This document shows, one piece after another, positions 56,113 to 63,909 of a DNA stretch of 64,000 nucleotides (the first letter of the stretch is position 1; each line of letters opens with the position of its first letter). Both the position numbers and the translations under genes were made by a program. This DNA comes from Xanthomonas vesicatoria ATCC 35937 (GTDB lineage: Bacteria > Pseudomonadota > Gammaproteobacteria > Xanthomonadales > Xanthomonadaceae). The stretch is taken from positions 3,534,001 to 3,598,000 of the forward strand of contig NZ_CP018725.1 of NCBI RefSeq assembly GCF_001908725.1, read 5' to 3'. The notes beneath the pieces were generated by a model. It saw nothing but the letters and a program-made list of their open reading frames with translations. It did not search any database and had not been told where the DNA came from.

Positions 56113-57222
56113 ATGCCAAAGAAAAAAATAAAGGTCATTGACTTATTTGCGGGTGCAGGAGGCTTGGGCGTCGGTGCTCATCAAGCTGGCGCAAAAGTGG
56201 CTGCTAGCGTGGAGCTCGATTCTGTCGCTTGTAAAACGCTGCGGGCAAACTCCTTATTTCATGGTCAGGTCGTGGAGGCAGATGTATCCACTCTATCTGC
56301 GGCGAATTTAAAGAAGCTGGCGAGGATTGGGGAGCAAGACCTAGTGATAGTGGTGGGTGGGCCTCCATGTCAGCCTTTTTCAAAGGCAGCATATTGGACG
56401 GATGATGGGGCGGATGCGGCTTATCGACGCGCGCGAGCTAATGGTCTAGCTGCAGAAAAGCCACTCTCTAACTTGATAGCAAAAGAGGATGCACGTCGAG
56501 ATTTAGTTGAAGAGTACTGGCGGGTCGTGAGGGAAATTAATGCAGACGGCTTCGTTTTTGAGAATGTTCCAAGTATTAAGCACCCAAGAAATAAGCCGGT
56601 CTATGACGCGCTAGTTAGCTCCGCGAAGAGGGATGGCTATTTCATTACTGAGCTAGTTGTCAGGGCTGTTGAGCACGGAGTGGCCCAAGCTCGAGAGCGA
56701 GTAGTTATACTTGGCTCAAAGGTGAGGTCCCCGGACGTTCCAATGGTTACTCACTCTGCAGACCCGAGTTCCGGTCTTTTGCCAATAGTTACGGCTGGAG
56801 AAGCGTTGAGCCGCTTTGCTGGACCAGAATTCTTTGAACCTGAAGAGGTTGTGAGCGGCCGATGGGAAAAGCATTTGAAAGAAGTTCCTCCGGGCTGGAA
56901 TTATAAAGCCCATACTGCTTGGGCTGGGCACCCTTCGCCTACTTTTGTAACTGAAACAAGATTTTGGAACTTTCTTTTGAAGCTCTCTGAAGATCGGCCA
57001 TCCTGGACAATTGCAGCAAGTCCAGGGCCTTGGACAGGACCTTTCCACTGGAGTTCGCGTAGGCTTCGCACAGTTGAGTTGGCTGCACTGCAGGGCTTTC
57101 CTGATGGTTATGTTATTGCCGGTGGACGAAGAGATAGAGTGAAGCAAATGGGGAATGCTGTGCCTGTGCCTGTAGCTAAAGCCGTGGTCGCCAGTGTAAT
57201 TGCTTCCTTGGAGAAATCGTAA
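56113..57222 (+). CDS. DNA (cytosine-5) methyltransferase, first of the pair
   Basis: A 369-residue m5C methyltransferase. Motif I is DLFAGAGGLGVG (residues ~10-21), motif IV GGPPCQPFS with catalytic Cys86, motif VI FENVPS, motif VIII QARERVVILG, and motif X MGNAVPVPVAKAV. The stretch between VIII and IX (~215-295) is the target-recognition region. The ATG at 56113 is preferred; a GTG one codon earlier is possible. G+C content is far below that of the neighbours. Its stop overlaps the ATG of the next methyltransferase. Confidence 0.95.
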   Translation: MPKKKIKVIDLFAGAGGLGVGAHQAGAKVAASVELDSVACKTLRANSLFHGQVVEADVSTLSAANLKKLARIGEQDLVIVVGGPPCQPFSKAAYWTDDGADAAYRRARANGLAAEKPLSNLIAKEDARRDLVEEYWRVVREINADGFVFENVPSIKHPRNKPVYDALVSSAKRDGYFITELVVRAVEHGVAQARERVVILGSKVRSPDVPMVTHSADPSSGLLPIVTAGEALSRFAGPEFFEPEEVVSGRWEKHLKEVPPGWNYKAHTAWAGHPSPTFVTETRFWNFLLKLSEDRPSWTIAASPGPWTGPFHWSSRRLRTVELAALQGFPDGYVIAGGRRDRVKQMGNAVPVPVAKAVVASVIASLEKS

Positions 57223-58319
57223 TGGCTAAGGCAACGCAGCTGAGGAACTGTATTAGCCTATTCTCGGGTTGTGGTGGCATGGACTTAGGTATCGAAGCGG
57301 CAGGGTTCAAAGTGCGCGTCGCGACGGATGCAGAGCCGCTCTGTGGAAAAACATACGAAAAAAATTTCCCCGGCGTACCATTCATTGTGCGAAAAATAGG
57401 TGAGCTAAGTACCTCTGAACTGCTAGAAACGGCTGGTTTAAAAATAGGTGAGGTCGACCTATTAATCGGCGGTCCGCCTTGCCCAGCATTCTCAAAAAGC
57501 AGGTTTTACCGAACAGAAAAGCCTCGTGCACTAGATGATCCTGTGGCGAAGGAGACGGTTGGTGGATACCTTCGTGTTCTTAAGGAGGTAAAGCCTCGAG
57601 CGTTTCTTTTGGAGAACGTTAAAGGGCTGGCATACGGTGTGCACAAAGAAGCACTTGATTACATCTTGGAATCGGCGAAAAAGCTAGGCTACAAAACATC
57701 TGTGAACATTATAAATGCTGCAGATTATGGTGTGCCTCAAATTCGCGAGCGATGCCTAGTGATGGGCTTCAAAGGCGATGCGCCGATGACTCCTGCTCCT
57801 ACTCATGGTAAGTCTCCTTCAGACTCCCTCCTCCCTTGGGTTACGGCGGGGCAGGTGCTCTGTGACTTGGATACCGAGGAAATGGCGTCATTTGAAGGGC
57901 ATTTTGCGGGAGGTAAGCATCACGATCTTTTGTGTGAAGTTCCACCTGGGGAGAATTACCTATTCTTTACTGAGGAAAAAGGACATCACAGACCAAGATT
58001 TAAATGGAGGTCGCGTTATTGGTCATTCCTGCTAAAGCTTAGTCGTGATCTTCCCTCGTGGACTATTCAGGCTAGGCGATCAAATAATATGGGGCCATTT
58101 CATTGGCGTAGCAGAATCCTTCGCATCGAAGAGATCAAAAGGCTTCAGACATTTCCTGACTCTTTCGATTTGGAGGGGACGATTGAGCGGCAGTGGAGGC
58201 AAATTGGTAATGCAGTGCCTCCTTTGGTTGCAGAGCATTTCGGTAGAGTATTATTTAATTGCCTGAGCGTTGCCCAGGATGAAAATTTAATTTCTTCTAA
58301 AAAAAGTGGGCGGGATTAA
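57222..58319 (+). CDS. DNA (cytosine-5) methyltransferase, second of the pair
   Basis: A 365-residue m5C methyltransferase. Motif I is SLFSGCGGMDLGIEAAG, motif IV GGPPCPAFS with catalytic Cys87, motif VI LENVKGL, motif VIII QIRERCLVMGF, and motif X QIGNAVPPLVAEHF. It is clearly related to but distinct from the first enzyme, so the two probably methylate different strands or sites of the target of the following nuclease. Its start overlaps the previous gene by one base. The DNA is A+T-rich, which suggests recent transfer. Confidence 0.95.
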   Translation: MAKATQLRNCISLFSGCGGMDLGIEAAGFKVRVATDAEPLCGKTYEKNFPGVPFIVRKIGELSTSELLETAGLKIGEVDLLIGGPPCPAFSKSRFYRTEKPRALDDPVAKETVGGYLRVLKEVKPRAFLLENVKGLAYGVHKEALDYILESAKKLGYKTSVNIINAADYGVPQIRERCLVMGFKGDAPMTPAPTHGKSPSDSLLPWVTAGQVLCDLDTEEMASFEGHFAGGKHHDLLCEVPPGENYLFFTEEKGHHRPRFKWRSRYWSFLLKLSRDLPSWTIQARRSNNMGPFHWRSRILRIEEIKRLQTFPDSFDLEGTIERQWRQIGNAVPPLVAEHFGRVLFNCLSVAQDENLISSKKSGRD

Positions 58320-58320
58320 T

Positions 58321-59301
58321 ATGGCTCCTATTCCTCTTCTGCGAGCTAATGAGCTACTTGAGGTAGTTCGCTCTTCAATAGATTCGTCCGGGTGGAGTCA
58401 TTATATTCATGATGCTCAAAAGCCATTCGGTTTGTTTCTGGAGCGGCCTGGGCGCGAACGTGTAGATATTCGAGTTTTTATTTGGAACTGCACGCATGGT
58501 GGTGGTTCTGCTCGTGCTGCTGATGAATTTAGAATTCAGTTCACTAAGACAGTACCTAGGTATTATCCTGAAGAGACGACTTTGCTGCTCGGGTGGCATG
58601 ATGGCTATGGTGTTTTCGCTGCTTGGAATATTGGGATGCACCAAGGCCAGGATTCTGGTTCTCCTTCTGCTCAGATTAGAGAGGAGGTCTTACGGGCAGC
58701 CTATAATGATGGGTTTGCGGTTGGCGAGAGAGGTAATGGAGAGATAGTCGCAGCCTTCAAGCCGGAGCTTTTTGCGGAATATGCAGCCAATGCTGAGAGT
58801 ATTCATAACGGAAGAATTCAAGATTTAGATATACTTAATAATCTATCTAATATCGACTTTGGCCAAACCTTTAGGCAAGGGTCGCGGCGCATGGTTTCAT
58901 CTACTATAATTAGGGCTTATCGGGAAGTTAGTTTCAGTAAGAGAGTTCTTGCGGCATATTCTTCAAGGTGTGCAGTCTGTGGTATTCAATTAAGGCTCAT
59001 TGAAGCGGCTCACATTGTGCCTGTGGCCGTGCCTGAAAGCACGGATCTTACGTGTAATGGAATCGCTCTATGCGCGCTTCACCATAAGGCATACGACTCA
59101 AATTTGCTTTCTGTGGCAGAAGATTACAGTGTCCAGTTAAGCATGGAAAAGTTGGATGGTTTGCGCAGTGCTAATCTATCGGGTGGAATTGACAATTTTG
59201 TAAATAATTTACAGCAACATATCTCGCTGCCGGCTGATAGGCGTGACTTTCCTTCAAGGGAGAATCTTGTGCTGTCGAGGCGTGTAAGAGGATGGCGCTG
59301 A
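58321..59301 (+). CDS. HNH restriction endonuclease
   Basis: A 326-residue protein, probably the nuclease of the cassette. The C-terminal third has an HNH/McrA-type zinc-finger nuclease: CAVCGIQLRLIEAAHIVPV (two Cys and the His of the first part) and NGIALCALHHKAYDSN (second Cys and paired His). The N-terminal ~200 residues (VFIWNCTHGGGSARAADEFR and LLLGWHDGYGVFAAWN) form an unassigned domain that may recognise DNA. The ATG at 58321 lies just after the methyltransferase stop; a GTG at 58306 in the same frame would overlap it. G+C content is low, locally near 30%. Confidence 0.82.
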   Translation: MAPIPLLRANELLEVVRSSIDSSGWSHYIHDAQKPFGLFLERPGRERVDIRVFIWNCTHGGGSARAADEFRIQFTKTVPRYYPEETTLLLGWHDGYGVFAAWNIGMHQGQDSGSPSAQIREEVLRAAYNDGFAVGERGNGEIVAAFKPELFAEYAANAESIHNGRIQDLDILNNLSNIDFGQTFRQGSRRMVSSTIIRAYREVSFSKRVLAAYSSRCAVCGIQLRLIEAAHIVPVAVPESTDLTCNGIALCALHHKAYDSNLLSVAEDYSVQLSMEKLDGLRSANLSGGIDNFVNNLQQHISLPADRRDFPSRENLVLSRRVRGWR

Positions 59302-59304
59302 TGG

Positions 59305-59320
59305 CCTCCTAAAAAGGAGG
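59305..59320. repeat. small palindrome after the restriction cassette
   Basis: CCTCCTAAAAAGGAGG is a short palindrome directly after the HNH gene. It may mark the junction of the cassette or act as a weak terminator. Confidence 0.35.
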
Positions 59321-59440
59321 GCAAAAGGGGACGGGGTAATTAAGCGAACCGGTCGTACAGGCCTGCGCGGCGATGTTTGATAGCGGGGCTGTGTAACTGC
59401 CGTCTGGCTGAGGTCTTCTTCTTGAGCAGGAGGCCCGTCC

Positions 59441-59591
59441 ATGCCGCGACAGCCGCGTTTGGAACTGCCCGGCGTTCCGATGCATGTCGTTCAGAGAGGC
59501 GTGAATCGGTGCGCGATCTTCTTGGAAGGTGAGGATCTGCATCACTATTGCCTTCTACTACGCGTGGCCTGCGAGCGCTTTGCTGTGCAGG
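59441..59591 (+). pseudogene. RAYT (REP-associated tyrosine transposase), truncated by IS
   Basis: The first ~50 codons encode a clear RAYT N-terminus (PRLELPGVPMHVVQRGVNRC, then CAIFLEGEDLHHYC), with CAGGAGGCCCGTCC upstream of the ATG. The gene is cut at 59591 by an IS3-family element; the frame then reads a short nonsense tail to 59644. The HUH nuclease active site and Tyr are missing, so it is inactive. I could not find the remainder of the gene on the far side of the element. Confidence 0.85.
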
Positions 59592-59608
59592 TGTGTCGAC
59601 TCCCCGTA

Positions 59609-60465
59609 ATTCAATGCCAGCTAAAACTAGAGGTCTGCGGTTGATGTTGATCACGGAACTCGGCGGGCGTTAGCCCGCCCAGGCTGTCGTGCGGGATCTG
59701 CTGGTTGTAGTCGGCCAGCCAGTGTTCGGTCTGTTCGCGAACCTCGCTCAGCGTGCGGAAGATGTGCATGTCCAGCACGCCGCGCGGTAGCTGCCGTTGA
59801 AGCGTTCGATAAAACCGTTTTGCATCGGACGCCCCGGCTCGATGAAGTCCAAGGCGATACCCTTGCGCTCAGCCCACTCGGCCAAGGCCAACGCGACAAA
59901 TTCCGGTCCGTTGTCCAGACGCAGCTTGTTCGGATAGCCGCGCCAAGCCGCGATGCGTTCCAACGTGCGGATGACGCGGGCGGCCGGAAGATTCAAGTCT
60001 ACTTCGATGGCCAAGGCTTCCCGACTGAAATCGTCGACGACATTGAACGTGCGGAAGCGTCGACCATCCCACAGCGCATCGGACATGAAGTCGATCGACC
60101 ATCCGGCATTGGGGCGTGCTCCGCATGTCAGCGGTTGTGGATGACGCGTCGGGACCCGGCGCCTGCTGCGACGACGCTGGTTGAGCTTCATCAGGCAATA
60201 CACGCGCCAGACCCTCTTGTGATTCCACACCTGTCCACGACGGCGGATGATCTGAAAGAGCTTTCCAAAACCACGCTCGGGAAAACGCTCGGCCAATTCG
60301 GACAACAGCGCAATGACCTCCTCGTCGCGATCGGGACGACGCCGATAGCGCGCTGTCGAGCGCGCCACGCCAACGACCGCACAGGCCCGGCGCTCGCTCC
60401 AGCCATGCTGCTCGACGAGCCAGGCAAGAAGCGGGCGCTTATGCGCCGGGCCTACAGCTTTTTTG
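59609..60465 (-). pseudogene. IS3-family transposase OrfB, frameshifted
   Basis: Encodes the DDE integrase (rve) domain: SIDFMSDALWDGRRFRTFNV with the first Asp, LRLDNGPEFVALALA with the second Asp, and FIERFNGSYR with the Glu. The frame enters by -1 frameshifting from orfA. Near 59781-59788 one base is missing, so the intact reading RGVLDMHIFRTLSEVREQ is lost and the frame stops at 59748. The restored frame would end at 59609-59611. Confidence 0.8.
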
Positions 60466-60718
60466 CGATGACATCCTTCAATGCATGGTTTTCCATCGCG
60501 AGCTCGGCATACATGCGCTTAAGTTTGCTGTGCTCGGTCTCCAGGTCTCGAAGGCGCTGCACATCAGCTGCCTCCATGTCACCGTACTTGGACTTCCAGA
60601 CGTAGTACGTCGCGTCGGAAATACCCAGCTCACGGCACACATCCTTGACCTGGCGGCCGCCCTCAACCTGCTTCAGCGTGGCGACAATCTGGCTTTCGGT
60701 GAACTTGCTCTTGCGCAT
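60452..60718 (-). CDS. IS3-family transposase OrfA
   Basis: An 88-residue helix-turn-helix protein (MRKSKFTESQIVATLKQVEG, then VCRELGISDATYYVWKSKYG) with a C-terminal leucine-zipper-like helix (LETEHSKLKRMYAELAMEN). It ends IAKKL at the A6G slippery sequence where ribosomes shift to OrfB. It would bind the element's ends. Intact in this copy, but its partner is frameshifted. Confidence 0.9.
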   Translation of the reverse strand: MRKSKFTESQIVATLKQVEGGRQVKDVCRELGISDATYYVWKSKYGDMEAADVQRLRDLETEHSKLKRMYAELAMENHALKDVIAKKL

Positions 60719-60903
60719 CAATGGTCTCCTCGGTGGCTAGTGTGCCCGGAGACCTCTAACTATGGATGGATCAATTTTACGGGGAGTCGACACTACCAAC
60801 TCGGCAAGCCAAAAGCCAAGCTCAAGCGACGGAAGCAAGCGTGTCTGGACGCTAACGTGTCGCCGTTCGTAGGTGGGTCGAGAGGCTGCTGAGGACACGG
60901 TGA

Positions 60904-62091
60904 TCAGACTTGCAGCCCTGGTGCATCCGGCTTCTTACTCTGCTCCTGAGCTTCAACGCTCATCGCGAGTGCACGCGTCTGTTCGGCAGATTGCACGCGG
61001 GCCTGGCTCTGTTCAACTGAACTTTCCACCGCATCTGCTGTGCGCATTTGTTCACGGTGGTACACGGAGGTGGTGGGATCTCTCTGGACCAGGAAGACAT
61101 ATTCGCCAGCTGCTGCGCTGGTGCCTGCTCGGCCAAGCACTACGTTGTCCACACATTCCATGCCCTGCTCTTTGGCGAGTGCATACAGGCTCCAGGTCAT
61201 GCGATCACTTGCGGCATCCGGAGCACGATTCAGAGAATGATCGATCCGATGTACGCCATCTTGGATTTGAGCAAACATGGGATCGCTAGACGATGGAGCC
61301 TGTGCGCTGAGCTTGAAACCCTCCGAGGATCCACGCGAAGGTGCGGCCGGGTCCTGAGGTACCAACGGCTGCCCACTCGTAGGAGGCGCGATCCTGCGAT
61401 CGTCTGCATCGAACCACTGCTTGCCGTCAAACCTGTAGCCGCTGCGTACCGATGCCGCGCCGACGTCTTGGTAAAGGTCCTCCCCGAAGTCCGGGGCATT
61501 GACTGTCTCACCTTGTGCGTTCTTTGGTAAAACGGGTTGAACACCGCTGGCTTTGAGCAAGTTGCTGACAACACCGTTGCTGTTGTTGTACAGCGGAGAA
61601 TATTCCAGTTGCGCGTGATTGATCTGCTCGCCAGCCTTGACGGCGGACTCGAGCTTTGCGGCTAGTTCCTGGTCAGAGCCACTCCAGGCAACGATACGCT
61701 CGTGACGCTCGCCCGGTGCTGGCCAGTCTGGAGCGGTGATCGTCTCTTTCACGACGTCGCCTCTTACGTCCCGTGCAATGCCAGGGTCGGAAGGATCCAG
61801 CTGATTCAAGGGAACTCGCTCGTAGTTCCCGTCCTGCTTTAGTCGGTACCCAACTTCATAAGGCGCAACGTAAGGCGCCGCTTGGACAATGATGTGCCCA
61901 AACTTCTCCGAGCCAAGAACCGTGCTCTCGGCAAAGTTCGCCAGGTCATTCCCTTCGGCCCTGGTGTCTGGTCCCCCGCGTACTACGGTCTGGCTGCCAT
62001 CGAACTTCTGAAAAAGCAGGTAAAGATGGCGGCGGTCACCAGCAACCTCGCTTGCCCCCACCCAAATTGTTGCCTTCTTCTGCTCATCCAT
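60904..62091 (-). CDS. XVIPCD effector of the X-T4SS with unassigned toxin domain
   Basis: A 395-residue protein. Residues ~270-375 form an XVIPCD: SDPMFAQIQDGVHRIDHSLN, then ECVDNVVLGRAG and AAGEYVFLVQRDP, followed by a Gln/Ala-rich tail. This marks it as a substrate of the Xanthomonadales bacteria-killing T4SS. The N-terminal ~220 residues begin IWVGASEVAGDRRHLYLLFQ and contain YSPLYNNSNGVVSNLLKASG; I do not recognise this domain, and an NlpC/papain-like or other hydrolase fold is only a guess. A lipoprotein gene ends 3 bases upstream of its start, as for effector/immunity pairs. Confidence 0.82.
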   Translation of the reverse strand: MDEQKKATIWVGASEVAGDRRHLYLLFQKFDGSQTVVRGGPDTRAEGNDLANFAESTVLGSEKFGHIIVQAAPYVAPYEVGYRLKQDGNYERVPLNQLDPSDPGIARDVRGDVVKETITAPDWPAPGERHERIVAWSGSDQELAAKLESAVKAGEQINHAQLEYSPLYNNSNGVVSNLLKASGVQPVLPKNAQGETVNAPDFGEDLYQDVGAASVRSGYRFDGKQWFDADDRRIAPPTSGQPLVPQDPAAPSRGSSEGFKLSAQAPSSSDPMFAQIQDGVHRIDHSLNRAPDAASDRMTWSLYALAKEQGMECVDNVVLGRAGTSAAAGEYVFLVQRDPTTSVYHREQMRTADAVESSVEQSQARVQSAEQTRALAMSVEAQEQSKKPDAPGLQV

Positions 62092-62094
62092 GAC

Positions 62095-62511
62095 TTATTC
62101 TCCAATATCCTGCGGAGCCCGATTCACTACCAACTTGCTCAAGTAGATTCCGTCAGCAGAATGAAAGCCCACCATCCAGGTAACCGGTACAGCTGGCGCT
62201 GTCACCGATGGTTGCGCCTCTTTCACGACAGGGGAAAGCGTGCACACCATCGATGCTTTGTAACCTGCGCCGGGAGAGCTCAACGCTTGGCAGTGAAATC
62301 CTAGATCCTCAAGTTTTTTCTGCGCGGCCGTAATGGGCAAGCCGACCGGGTTAGCGGCTTGAAGCTGCTGCCTTGCTTTCGCGGCAGACTGTTGAGTATT
62401 AAAGCCGGGCCGTGAGTCTTGCTGCATGGCAGAGCACCCTGGTATGAAGAAGAGACTAGCAGCTACTAGCAGTGCTAGAGAACTAAGGTTGGCGTGAGGA
62501 TTCGTTTGCAT
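62095..62511 (-). CDS. putative immunity lipoprotein for the adjacent XVIPCD effector
   Basis: A 138-residue lipoprotein: the start at 62511 gives MQTNPHANLSSLALLVAASL, then FFIPGCSA with lipobox Cys26. The mature part is small, with paired Cys residues (FHCQALSS and SMVCTLSP), and ends in NRAPQDIGE. It lies 3 bases upstream of the effector start on the same strand, the arrangement seen for X-Tfi/X-Tfe pairs, so it is predicted to protect the periplasm against that toxin. Confidence 0.78.
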   Translation of the reverse strand: MQTNPHANLSSLALLVAASLFFIPGCSAMQQDSRPGFNTQQSAAKARQQLQAANPVGLPITAAQKKLEDLGFHCQALSSPGAGYKASMVCTLSPVVKEAQPSVTAPAVPVTWMVGFHSADGIYLSKLVVNRAPQDIGE

Positions 62512-62637
62512 GATTTGACAACTCCACCGCAATCACACGGATGGTCATCCATGTGCAGGTCGGTTGCAAGTATGCCCTCCTAAGAGACGGAGTAACGGGG
62601 TCAGGTTGAGCCACCCCCGATTTCTCGGACAGGTTAA

Positions 62638-63498
62638 TTAGGGAACAACAGCCATCTTCTCGAACTCGGCCGGCGAGCGATAGCCCAGCGCACTGTGCAA
62701 CCGCTGCCGGTTGTAGAACACTTCGATGTACTCGAACACTTTCCCGCGCGCTTCGTCGAGACTGGCGAAGCGCTCGTGGTGCGTCAGTTCCTGTTTGAGC
62801 GAACTGAAGAAGCTCTCCATCACCGCATTGTCGTAAGGCATGCCCTTGCGGCTCATGCTTGCGACCAGCCCAGCTTCTTGCAACTGCCGCTGATATGCAC
62901 CGCTGGTGTATTGCGTGCCCTGGTCACTATGGTGGATTGCGCCCTGCGCTGGCCGTCGGCGGTGCAACGCCATGGCCAGCGCAGCGCTGGCCAACGCCTG
63001 ATCGGCCCGCTGGCCCATCGCCCAGCCCGCGATCTGCCGGCTGTGCATGTCTAGAACTGCCGCCAGGTACAACCAGCCCATCCGGGTCGGGATGAAGGTG
63101 ATGTCCGCCACCCACACCCGATCTGGCCCCGGACTGACGAACGGCCATGCCAGCCGGTTAGGCGCTACCGCCGCACGCTGGTATGTGCTGCGCGTGCGCA
63201 GATAGCGTTGTCGCCGTTTGGTGCGGATCGCATGTGCCTGCCGCAGGCGCCGCACCCGATGCCGGCCGCATGTCTCACCTTGCTGACGCAACGCGCGCCA
63301 CAGGCGCTCGCTGCCATACGCCTGGCGGGTTTGTGCGTGCAACTGCTCGATCCGCTGCAATAGCCGGGCATTCTCCTGTGCGCGTGGCCCCGGACGGCGA
63401 GCGCACCACGCGTAATAGCCGCTGGGCGACACGCCCAACGCATGGCAGAGCCAACGCACCCGGTAACCCCGCTGATCTCGGATCCAGGCGTACTTCAC
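62638..63498 (-). CDS. IS3-family transposase OrfB (DDE integrase)
   Basis: A 286-residue integrase with an HTH_21-like N-terminus (MKYAWIRDQRGYRVRWLCHA) and the rve domain: VWVADITFIPTRMGWLYLA (first Asp), HHSDQGTQYTSGAYQRQL (second Asp) and YDNAVMESFFSSLKQEL (Glu). All catalytic residues are present. It overlaps orfA by 4 bases (63495-63498). Confidence 0.95.
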   Translation of the reverse strand: MKYAWIRDQRGYRVRWLCHALGVSPSGYYAWCARRPGPRAQENARLLQRIEQLHAQTRQAYGSERLWRALRQQGETCGRHRVRRLRQAHAIRTKRRQRYLRTRSTYQRAAVAPNRLAWPFVSPGPDRVWVADITFIPTRMGWLYLAAVLDMHSRQIAGWAMGQRADQALASAALAMALHRRRPAQGAIHHSDQGTQYTSGAYQRQLQEAGLVASMSRKGMPYDNAVMESFFSSLKQELTHHERFASLDEARGKVFEYIEVFYNRQRLHSALGYRSPAEFEKMAVVP

Positions 63499-63788
63499 GG
63501 TAGCTCCCGCGCAAAGTACGCCGCCGCTTTTTTTAGGATCTCGTTCTCTTGGCGCAGCCGCTCGTTCTCGCGCTGCAGCTTGGCCAGTTCATCCGGGTTG
63601 GCCTTGGGCCGGCCACTGCCGCCAAAGGCGCCAGCGCCCTTCGCATCGAGATCCGTGGCCCACTTGTAGAGCCGGTTGCGCGGGATGGCTAACCCCCGCG
63701 CGATCATGGCCGCTGGCCGATCTCCCGCCTTGAGCAACCGCACTGCTTCCCGCTTGAACTCCGCTGTAAACCGCTGCCGCTTCTGCAT
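63495..63788 (-). CDS. IS3-family transposase OrfA
   Basis: A 97-residue helix-turn-helix protein (RFTAEFKREAVRLLKAGDRP, then GLAIPRNRLYKWATDLDAKG) with a coiled-coil tail (LAKLQRENERLRQENEILKK). It is the first gene of the element and overlaps orfB by 4 bases. Confidence 0.93.
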   Translation of the reverse strand: MQKRQRFTAEFKREAVRLLKAGDRPAAMIARGLAIPRNRLYKWATDLDAKGAGAFGGSGRPKANPDELAKLQRENERLRQENEILKKAAAYFARELP

Positions 63789-63909
63789 CGAACACCTCCC
63801 TGCGAGGATTGTCCTCGCTTTCAGGTGTCCGAGTTATCAGGGGTGGCTCACCCTGACCCCAGCTATTCCCTTACTAACCGACTCCCTTTCCCAGCCAAAC
63901 CAATGGCGA

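Larger units (their letters stand above)
59592..60792. mobile_element. IS3-family insertion sequence, 1201 bp, inactive
   Basis: Bounded by perfect 16-base inverted repeats TGTCGACTCCCCGTAA (59592-59607) and its complement (60777-60792). It holds orfA and orfB on the minus strand, joined by an A6G slippery site at 60458-60464. orfB carries a one-base deletion. The two flanks (GCAGG and CTACC) show no target duplication, suggesting rearrangement after insertion. Ends and size fit the IS3 family; I do not name the specific element. Confidence 0.85.
62597..63860. mobile_element. IS3-family insertion sequence, 1264 bp
   Basis: Bounded by 21-base inverted repeats with one mismatch (GGGGTCAGG(T/G)TGAGCCACCCC at 62597-62617 and 63840-63860). 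It contains orfA and orfB on the minus strand with an overlap. No target duplication is obvious. It separates the immunity lipoprotein from the next effector-like gene fragment, and probably inserted between two effector genes. Confidence 0.88.

Noticed and set aside
60485..60892. Plus-strand frame of 135 codons across the right end of the IS, ending HYQLGKPKAKLKRRKQ
   Set aside because: It runs antisense to OrfA for most of its length and changes character at the IS end; no family was recognised.
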